Assembly (NCBI GenBank): GCA_033980235.1
Contig: CM067077.1
Coordinates: forward strand, 8,030,602 to 8,094,601
Direction of reading: 5' to 3'
DNA from: Diadema setosum
Taxonomy: Eukaryota > Echinodermata > Echinoidea > Diadematoida > Diadematidae
Length of the DNA: 64,000 nucleotides
The position numbers and the translations under genes are program-made. The notes under the pieces are model-generated. The model was not told the DNA's origin. It did no database searches and worked only from the letters and a program-made list of their open reading frames with translations. Below, piece after piece: positions 54,900 to 64,000 of the stretch; the stretch's first letter is position 1; every line of letters starts with the position of its first letter.

Positions 54900-57441
54900 A
54901 TGCAAGATCAGTTGCATCTAGAGTTATCTTGTCAAAGTTAAAGAAGTTTTAGTCAGGGAAACAAAATATGTATTGTGTATGTGAAATAACAAGGAGGGTC
55001 TTATAGATGCTTACTATTCAAAGAGTGTGTTTCTTATGTGAAAAGCAAACTGAACCAGAGTTGTCTGGTTTAAAGATGGAAAGCAGTATGTGTGTTCATA
55101 CATTTGGCTAAGAGGAGATGAAGTATAAAAGATATCCTACAAACTGATCTGAGTACACTCTTGAAGATACTCAGGCTAGTTGGGCTTGCTTTAATAGTTA
55201 TAGAATGTTGTTGTTATTCAGTGAGGAGAAACCTCAAATTTGTATTTCATCACACAACAATCATATAGGGCCATGCATACCTGGCATGTAATATGGCCTT
55301 TAGGGTCTTTATTGCAGGATGAATGTGTATCAAGCATCCATATCAATGGGGGCAACAGTTTGAGAAATGAACCGAAGATTAATATCTGGAAATGTGGTTG
55401 AATGCTTTTCCATGGTAACTGCTTTTGCATTATTTCAGAATATATTATCTGTTACACCCCAAATACAGCATTGAATTTCATGGAATATGCCATGTGTGCA
55501 TCATAAATGTTATACGAGGCTGTTCTTGTTCTCATAGTTGCACTGAGAGCCAGGACCTGTCAGAATAACATTGCACCATCCCTTTTCATTTACGCCTCTG
55601 TGATCTGCTTTCTCCAACTTAATGCAAGAAGCTGTAGTGTATCACTTTTTACTACCGAAAGTACCATGTTGCTGTTTCAAATGCTATTGAACACATTTGT
55701 AATGCAGAATTGGTTTATACACCATGTAAAGTGACAGATTATTGACTATCTTGCCGCTAGTGGGGCAAAATGAGAATGTGTCAGTTCCCTCGTGTAATTT
55801 TAAATAGATCTGGAAGTATGTCAACAATATGCATTTTTCAAATTTTATGAGGAGCTGAAAACATGAACAGTATGCTTTCAGTGGCTACTTTCAGGGTCAC
55901 TCGACAGCAACATTTGATTTTAATGTGTAAAAAATGGTTGGCTCTTTAGAGTTCTAACGTTTATAGATCAAAATATATTTAGTAGTGAAGAAGCAAATGA
56001 ATAGGAAGGAATTCAGCTTTTACATCAGTATTCAAAGGTTTTGAAGTATGATGCTGGCACAAAACCAAGTCAACTGCATGTTTCAGCTTCGCACTGTGTC
56101 TGCTGCCATCTACTGTTCAACTGTGAATAGTCACCAGTGCAGCTTCCCCTTTGGCCGTACTGTTTTGTCCAAGGAAGAGAGGTATTTTGTGGCTTTTATA
56201 GTCACTCCATTAATCCTGTGTTCTGTCTCCACCTTGTTTGAATGTAGGCACCAATGAGACCATCAATATGCCTGTATGTGTTTCAACACAGCGACCTCCT
56301 CTAGGTTCATTTCGGAGCCGAGACAGGTCATTAATAAAATTCATATTTGATGTGGAAAAAAAATGGATGGTAGTGTGTGTGTTTGGTATATGCCCTTTAA
56401 GCAAAAAAAAAAAAAAAAAAAAAGGTTCCATAATGAGTGATAGCACGCACACATATATGCACAGACCATCATACAGAAGCATGTCATGCACACACATACA
56501 CTTGCAAACACACTCACCAATACAATCTATTGTAGTATTATATAGGAGTCTGCGTGTGAGGATGTGTTAGTGGTGTTGACGTTGGTGGTTTGTAGTGTGA
56601 TGTTGAGTTTTCAGACTAAAAAAAGGAAAAGAAAAAGACTTGAACCAGAAGAGGTATAAATATTTAAAATATTGGTCGGTGCAATCATGTAAGTACTATG
56701 CATATCTGCCTCGGTCAGAGCATTCTAATACAAAGAGTAGCAGGTATGCGTAGATACGCATTTGAAACCACTCTGCAAACGTGAATGTCCTTGGTTGCTG
56801 AGTAAGTCCATTAGAAAGAGAGAGAGAGAGGCTGTCAGAATATGTATGTGTTGGTGAATGTACCCACAGCACTATACGCTTCCATTCCAACCGTCCCCCA
56901 TATTTCTAATCAACCTTTATGCCAATGGGATGCTCTTTTCCTGGGATGATGGCTCTCCTGATAAAAAAAAAAAAAAGATCAACCCTGTAATTACCATTAC
57001 AGGATATCTGACCTTGGCCAGTTCTGTGGATTCAAAACCATGATTGTGCAGAAACAGTAACGCTGCAATGGCTGGGAGAGAGAGTTTTTTTCTGGCCGAG
57101 TCGAGTCGATGTGGGTATTCTGCTGTTGATGAATGTAAATACTCTACTTTACAAGTAAAAATAAAACCAAACAAACAAAAAACAAAGGATACAAAAACAA
57201 ATGTCAGCTGTTGGTGGTATTTTAATGCCCCTCTATGCACCTGTTTGAGGTTTGTTTTTTTGTGTGTGTGTGTACATGTGTGTTTCCATGTTTGTTTCTA
57301 TGCATGTGTCTGCGTATGTGTGTCTTTTCTGCATGTGTGTGTGTGTGTGTGTGTGTGTTTGGTGCTGATGTGGGAATGTACACTATCTATGCAAAGATGT
57401 ATCATTCAAAGACATTCACAACAGGAAAACAAAGAACAAAA
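54900..57441 (+). other. NDUFB5: NDUFB5 3' UTR and intergenic sequence
   Basis: The first canonical AATAAA after the stop is at 56335-56340 (CATTAATAAAATTC), which would give a 3' UTR of about 1.45 kb. A shorter form using a variant signal is possible. A long A-run is at 56402-56423, and TG-rich tracts are at 57255-57358. No other gene seen. Confidence 0.45.
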
Positions 57442-57646
57442 CAGGTGAACCTTGTTATAGCAATGACCTAAAAAACAACCTGACAATTTCCTTGTTACAT
57501 GTATTTTATTATTATTTTTATTATTAGTTTTACTATATCTGGGTACAAAAACAACAAAAATTATACAGAGAGTAGGGACATGCAAAGTCACCTGTTATAA
57601 GAGGGTTTTGTTATATCTGACTTCTGTATAACAAGGTTCCATTGTA
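57442..57646. mobile_element. pogo-like MITE (AACCTTGTTATA ends)
   Basis: CAGGTGAACCTTGTTATAGC at the left mirrors CTGTATAACAAGGTTCCATTG at the right. It is the same general architecture as 51838-52023 but has different ends. The TA duplication is clear only on the right. Confidence 0.6.
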
Positions 57647-57712
57647 ATAGCTATTGCATGAACACTAAAAAATCAAGGACTGGTACTTGAATTACACAGC
57701 ATACGGTACATA

Positions 57713-57715
<3 letters not shown>

Positions 57716-57751
<36 letters not shown>
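57716..57751. repeat. (CA)n microsatellite
   Basis: An uninterrupted ACACAC tract of about 36 bp. It reads as (TG)n on the minus strand just downstream of the putative minus-strand polyadenylation signal. Confidence 0.9.
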
Positions 57752-57752
<1 letters not shown>

Positions 57753-57815
57753 CGACACAGACACTGGCTTCTGAAATGAGTGCTCAACAACCTGCTTCTA
57801 TAGAATTTAAAGCAT

Positions 57816-57821
57816 TTTATT
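57816..57821 (-). terminator. Possible polyadenylation signal of a convergent minus-strand gene
   Basis: TTTATT on the plus strand is AATAAA on the minus strand, in GGAAATAAAATGC. Downstream on the minus strand come GGTTGTTGAG and then (TG)n, a plausible GU-rich downstream element. If real, a minus-strand transcript ends near 57800 and 57.8-64 kb is its 3' UTR or last intron. Confidence 0.3.
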
Positions 57822-59046
57822 TCCATTATCCATAATTACAGCTGTACTTACACTGTACAGAGAACATGACGGTAGTCTCATGCTCCAGCTCGGTCCATAC
57901 ATTACAATGAGCGGCCAAACAAAAAAATCACCACTTTGACAATTTCTTGATGAAATATTACCACAGAGCACGTGTAAAATATGAGACTAGAAGGTGCAAA
58001 AACTTGAAAGATCAGCTAGTCATGCAAATGACCTGTGACCTTGACATCTACAAGAGTCTGGTCTGAAAGAGTTGATTTCATCAACATTCAAGGGATTATA
58101 CATGTGGAATTCACAGAGGCAGATGCTTTACTCACCAGCAAAAAATGACTAGGTCAATGAGGAAAAAAAAAAGAAAAGAAAAAAGGTTTGAACAAAATAC
58201 AAAGACCTATGATTCATTCCACATTGGTGGAAAAAAATCTGTATCACTAAATTCTTTACACAATCAGCCTTGCAAGAAATGAAATTCATCGACTCCAAGC
58301 TGCACTAACATTTATACTACCAGTACCTGATTATTAATCATCATTAAAACAAAAAACAAAAAAAACAAAAACAAAAACAAACCCCCCCCCCAAAAAAAAA
58401 CCCCCAGAACTCGTGCCTAATTTAAATATCACTACATCAATCATCACAATAGAATTTCAGTTTTTGCAAGACTGACTGTGTATTGTGGCATAAATCCACC
58501 CCTCTGTGTACATTTTATCTAGGAATAATAATTGTCCAAGCACACAATTTGATTAAGTCCCTACACTGCTTGTCAGCTGTGTTCACAAATAATTCACTCA
58601 TCACTCGATATACTGTCTTTTTGTTCCCATTCTATGCACTCTGTATTGTTACTCTAACTGTAACTTGTAAAGTATAAATCCACACAACAAACTGATTGAT
58701 ACAAACATATAGAGACAGACCTACAAAACATACATCTGAGAACAGAAGAAATATTCACACCAATCTCATGTATGTCATACTCTCATTAGAATGAAAACAA
58801 AAATGCTGAAACAAGACACACACACAAAAAGAAATATAATTATCATTCCCATCATGTAGTGCAACAGAGTTCAATTAATCATGTTCAAAGAAACCATCAC
58901 ACTCTAGTAGACTGCACTGAAAGGAATGAAATTTACTCCATTTATAGGAAATTGTTTTACAACCATAAATCATTTGCTCCATGGGAATGCCCTCTTTAAT
59001 TATTTCTTCTTACAAAAACATAAACGAAGATTTTCATTCTTCTTCG

Positions 59047-59139
59047 TTAACCCATTGAAGATGAGCTGATTTTGCTACAACACACATTTCCTAAAGAAAC
59101 CTGTCTAAGTTTATTTGGATCAAGTCTTCGATGGGTTAA
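59047..59139. mobile_element. 93-bp TTAA micro-element, copy 2
   Basis: TTAACCCATTGAAGATGAGC at the left mirrors AAGTCTTCGATGGGTTAA at the right. It has the same length and ends as 31451-31543 and shares the GTAGC/GCTAC-like centre (TTGCTACAACA). It is more diverged internally. Confidence 0.7.
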
Positions 59140-61585
59140 CTGGATACATTATTAGCTCAGAGACAAATACTTGAAGATTTTGTGCCAACATGAAATTTTA
59201 TTTCCTCCAATAGTCAATAGCCTTTTCCATAGCATAAATGTGAGAGGGGAGGGGTGGAGAATTAAAGATACACAAATGTACAAGAAACTGCAAATTACAA
59301 TTTTGTGAGTATTTATCCTTGAACTCAACATTACCACTAGATCGATCATTCTTTTCTTGTCCAACTGATCAGGAATATTTGTTACACCAATCATCATCAA
59401 TTTCAATGTCTCCTCTGGTATACCTATGAGACACAGGTGAATATGCCATGTACAATTGGATTCATGCTTGTAAGGTACTTGGGTACTCAAGTTTGCACTA
59501 AAATGGAAAATGAATCTTGTGCTCAATGAAGCCCACCACCACTGTACTGCTGGAAAACATATCACCAATATGAAAATACTTGATAGATACAATATCTGTG
59601 GTTTGAAAGTGACTAAATTTTCTGAATAAAGTCGAACAGCACAAACAATAGTTACAATGTACACAATCGAATACATCTGCCAGTCTTGCCCCGTGCTGTA
59701 AATTCAAATGCCCAATAGTATAATTCCCAATCTCATAACAATAAAATATACAGTTTCAACTAAATTCACTACAAAATTGACTAATCCATTTTTTCAATGG
59801 AGATTTCAAATCTCACAGCCTTCCCTCCCTCTTTTCAACACAATCAAACTCATCCCTTCTTTGATTTCTATACACTTTTACAAACACTTTTCACGGTTAT
59901 GTTTCCCTTCAAGAGCTTCTAGTGTAAAAATGCAGAGTAGTATCAAACACACAGAAAAACAAAAATATGAGCATAACAGACTATTAAACTGATGCTTTTT
60001 TTCCCCTCTCTTTTATGGAAACAATGCAAAAAGAAGAAGCAAAATCCACACGTAAATGATGACTCTTTACTATTGGTAAAAACACACATGAGCTAATCAT
60101 ATACGCGCAGTTTGGATAGAAGCGTTATTTATTCACGACTGATTACACACACACACACACACACACTGCTACTGCTACACTCACACACAAATTACCATGT
60201 ACGTATACAGGCACTTCTCATAGATTCCAATCAGTTATATGTACACAAGGTCAAGAGAATTGGAACGCTATACAATGGAATAGTGAAGAAGTACGACGGA
60301 CTTTCAGTCAGGAACAGACGAGGAATCTGCACCTACCTGCCTGAAAGCAGAATATACAGAACACAAACACTGTTATATCTGCTATCGTCACAGAAATTGA
60401 GTATAAAACATGTGAAAGTGACTTTTTTTCAAGTGACTGTGTGTTTACAATAACTTTGAATATCTCATTTTTGTCATATCACATTGATGAGAATCACCTA
60501 CAAGAATGAAGGAAAGAGGAAAATTCCTAGCAACACAAAAAAGACACAAACAAAGTCCCTACATTCTGAGTGACGGTATTTTCTTATTACACTATGATTC
60601 ATCGGCACCCCCTAGCTTCATCCACTTTTCATGGACATGAAGCTGACCTACATTAAGCTGGCAAAGGTCAAAGCTTGCCCTTCCTTTTACCTGCATAAGT
60701 GGACATAGAGATATCAACTGCAGTTTTCTTTTCTATTGGATTTGTTTTTTCTACACACAAAAAATGCATATTCTGAACACGGAATAGGTTGGAAAATTGT
60801 CTCTGAGCCCCGTCATCGTATCCTAAACAGCAAAGAAAAAAAAATATGGGGTCGGGGGGGGGGGGGGGATCTGATTTCATAGTCAGGATATGTACACATT
60901 TTCACCTCAGTTCATTCACTTAAAAAAAAAAAAAAAAAAAAAAATCAGTGTAGAGAAGTTGGATCCCATGACAACAAATATATGTACATATATGTATGAC
61001 TGAAGAGGGGGAAATATAAAACCCACAGATGAATACTAGCAGAGGTTGATCAGCCAAACTGGACTCTCGTAGTCATTGCGTGTAATTTTATATCCACTTG
61101 TTTGTCGCCGTCCAGTTTGCGAAGCACTTGCTGCATTTTCTCAAGTTTTTCCCATCCATCCCCTTCCCCCCCAAAAAAGGAAAAACTGAAGAAAAAGACA
61201 AAGATAAATATGAAAAAAAAAAATGATCTAGAAAGCCAACACCTTTTTTTTTCACTTCTTTTTCATACAGAGAGTAATATCAGGTAGAGTGCTCAGCAAA
61301 TATTGTTCTCATTCTGAGAGAAGAAAGAGATGGGCGGGTGGGGGGGGGGGGGAAAGAAAGGCAAATACAACCAATAATACGTCAAACCTTCGTGCCTGGA
61401 TCCTTACTTACCCTTACAAAAATCATCCTTCGTTTTTTTTTTTTTTTTTTTCGCCACCAGCAGGAGATGCAATACTCCTTGAGCTTATACTACCTCAGTA
61501 CTAGCACAAACTAGGCTGGTCTCAGAGAAAAGAATCCAGCAGGTAAAAGAACACATAGAGGTAACCAAGTCTAAATCAGAGCATA

Positions 61586-61814
61586 CTGTATACGACAAAT
61601 ATTTCACAAGAATATTATTTTCGCAAAAGAGTTGGGTGCTATTTGCAAATTGACCAAAATAAAAATGTGAAAGTGTTATGTAAACTCTTATCCTGACATG
61701 AATTTGTCAAGCATGCATACATTTCTATGTTCAGTTCATGAATTTAACTACATGCGAAATTGTCCGGAAGTAGCGACTCGTGAAATATTAGACTTGTTAT
61801 GATCGCGTATACGG
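61586..61814. mobile_element. MITE with CTGTATACG / CGTATACGG ends
   Basis: CTGTATACGACAAATATTTC at the left mirrors GATCGCGTATACGG at the right, with TA at both edges. It shares ATGCGAAATTGTCCGGAA with the element at 17521-17540, so it is a longer relative of 17427-17586. Confidence 0.7.
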
Positions 61815-64000
61815 TAGTCTACTTGCATGAAACCAACTTTCCATCACTGAATATGCCAGCATAGCTCAAGTATTGGCCATCGAATGGTAAGAAAAAACAC
61901 AACGAATGAGCAAACTGGACGTAATGTCTGGCCAACGAGCCTCTAGAACTTCCCTGCACGAATGGATTTTAGTTGGCAGAGGGAAATTTGCTTGGATTCT
62001 ACTCAGGCACGTCCAACACAACAGACTGTGACATTTTTGACAATTCTGTGCCAGTTTGAACAAGAGCTGGAGAAACACAAAAAGAGTAAAAAAGGTTGAA
62101 AGAGAGTGCAACAGAGGGAGAGATGTGCAGGGTAGATTATTAAATCATTAAGCACAAACACAGGCTTGTGTTATGGTTGTATTTCAGCAGCGCTCGGGGA
62201 CTATTGCTGGTTGTGAATGGACACTTGTGCAAATTTACAATCATGCTATGTGGATTGCTATGAGTCGACAAGCAAACAATAAATGCTCTCACAAAGGCCT
62301 GGATGCAAACCCTGTGTGTATTTGTAGATTGATGAGGGAACATGGTGCTACCAATTACACAGGCAATTACTTTTTGAGTACAAGAGAGAAAAAAAAGATA
62401 TGTGTGCCCTTGTAGAACAGCAAAACACAAACACAGAAACAGAATTGTACATAAACAGCTTTATATTCACTACACTACTAAAATTAACTATATCTTCATT
62501 CATGTATTTATTTATTTGTTTGTTTTTGAACAAAGGAATGTACTTTGCACTAATCCCACGTAATGTCTTAACATAGTTAAGGAATCAAATTACTTTTTTT
62601 TTTTTTAATCCATCTTCCTCTTGTCACAAAAACAAAACATGTCGAAAGAGAAAGAAACACACCTCCTATACTCCTATGTGTCTCGCTGCTGTGTGTTCCA
62701 TGTATTGCTACATTGAGTCAAGTGGAAGTCTGTGAAACACATTTCTCTTCTTCCCCCCTTTTTTTCTAAACCATTTCCATTTCACAAGTCAAATGCCATC
62801 CCAGTTTTAGAGTTCCCCTGCGTTCATCATTACTGGCTGTGGTATTACGTGCCTGATAATGCGAATGAATGCAGATATATGCACACGAAATGCTCAGCTG
62901 TGAACCATTTCTGACCAGCAAAGACATGATTGTCAGGCTTGTCAACGTGACGATATATTCTCTATGAACTTGTTTGCATACAGATGCAGACAATGTACGG
63001 TGGACTTGAGCCACATGAATCATCAACGAGTTGAACGTTTTGGTGCTAACATTCCTCAAGGCATGCCACATCGTCTATCGCGACCTCGCTTGCTTCGTGT
63101 CACGTGCGCCGAGCAATTACGATAATGATGGAACAAGCAGGGGATTTCTACAGACTGCATGACGTGCATCAGTCGTAGAACTACTTTTCTCACCATATGA
63201 CATGGCAAACTTCAACACCACTCATAGGACCATCCCCCCCCCCCCCCACCCAAGACAAGTTTCACTGGATTCTGTCAGGAATCTTCATGCACGTCGGTGA
63301 CAGAACAAGCCCCGTCTCTAACAACTTCCTGCAACAACCAGCAGTGCTCGTTGGCTTGAAGGGTTCAAGGCTACTAACTTCAGGGCAGGATCACGGGGAG
63401 GCTGCAAAGGAGCTGCCTACGCATGACCATCATCTATGTATCAAGGCCCTTGTTACACCTGCAAATGGTGGTACCTTTTTTTTTTTTTTGGTATCTCTAA
63501 CTGATTCAAGTTTACTGCTTCTAGTCCACCATTGAGATTCAGATATGAACTCTAAGTGACGCATTAAGGGCAGAAACACAAAGGCTTACATTGACGTCAG
63601 CAACGTGTTTAAAATTACTCTGGGGAAAAAAAAATGGAACCCTCTGGCTATCATCAGCGACCCTCTTGCAGAATTTTCAGGAGAGACGTGCTGCACACAG
63701 GAAGGGAAAACAGGAGATTAAACATTCATCAATCGGGGTGGTGGGGGGGAGGGGGGGGGGGAGGCAGTGTCTTCATGAATGAGAAATAGGCAGAAGAAGA
63801 AGGTAAAATGTCAGACTGGCATCAAATTACCCGATAAAGGTTTTCTGTGGTGCTAGTATTAAGAGAGGTCAAAGGAATTAAAATGTTTGAGCATACACAG
63901 AGCAGCTGCCATGGCAACCATCGAGATGGGAAATTAAACAAAACCGGACCTGTGACCCGTGATCACCTCACCGATAGAAATGCAATTAATTTGACTGTTG

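Larger units (their letters stand above)
57822..64000. other. No recognisable coding sequence; possible long 3' UTR of a minus-strand gene
   Basis: None of the open frames on either strand shows a domain or a supported splice pattern. The stretch has A-rich tracts (58340-58400), (AC)n at 60146-60166, a G-run at 60856-60868, A- and T-runs at 60922-60944 and 61434-61452, a C-run at 63234-63247 and G-runs at 61340 and 63740. Two MITEs are listed separately. Confidence 0.4.

Noticed and set aside
60112..60453. 113-codon plus-strand frame containing a basic stretch
   Set aside because: It starts beside an (AC)n microsatellite, has no domain, splice signal or neighbouring exon.

Overview
This is eukaryotic nuclear DNA from a marine invertebrate deuterostome, most likely an echinoderm or another ambulacrarian. 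The evidence is AT-rich introns, many TACATGTA-type words, GT-AG spliced genes of metazoan type, and a dense load of very short non-autonomous DNA transposons (MITEs) with TTAA or TA target sites. The species cannot be named from the sequence alone.

Three protein genes can be supported. (1) Two exons of CTDNEP1 (Dullard, nuclear-envelope phosphatase) lie on the minus strand at 16835-16901 and 9355-9473. They join in a consistent phase 1 and carry the DLDETLVHS catalytic motif. The N-terminal exon and the rest of the phosphatase domain were not found. (2) A five-coding-exon plus-strand gene at 28180-36588 encodes a 1011-residue protein with N-terminal ankyrin repeats, a synaptotagmin-like C2 fold that appears to lack calcium ligands, and a long low-complexity tail. 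I do not recognise a named orthologue. (3) A complete six-exon plus-strand NDUFB5 gene (complex I subunit, 185 aa) lies at 49199-54899. A CpG-rich segment at 22.9-23.3 kb has splice donors pointing both ways and may be a shared promoter for CTDNEP1 and the ankyrin-C2 gene.

Layout: 0-3.1 kb is nested decayed repeats. 3.9-4.75 kb is a strand-asymmetric purine minisatellite. 5-23 kb is CTDNEP1 intron or flank full of MITEs, including a decayed transposon-like element of about 2.6 kb. 23-36.7 kb is the ankyrin-C2 gene, with TTAA foldback elements in its introns. 36.7-45 kb is gene-free, with a 1.1 kb composite element containing 158-bp tandem repeats. 45-49 kb is a cluster of six copies of one TA-inserting MITE in AT microsatellites, ending 175 bp upstream of NDUFB5. 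49-55 kb is NDUFB5. 55-64 kb has no recognisable coding sequence and may hold the 3' end of a convergent minus-strand gene.

The most distinctive signals are the ankyrin-C2 gene, two places where different TTAA-type MITEs abut and share a single TTAA, a 1-kb intronic foldback that could give double-stranded RNA, and the MITE cluster running up to the NDUFB5 promoter. I found no rRNA, tRNA or CRISPR array. No prokaryotic-style regulatory features apply here.
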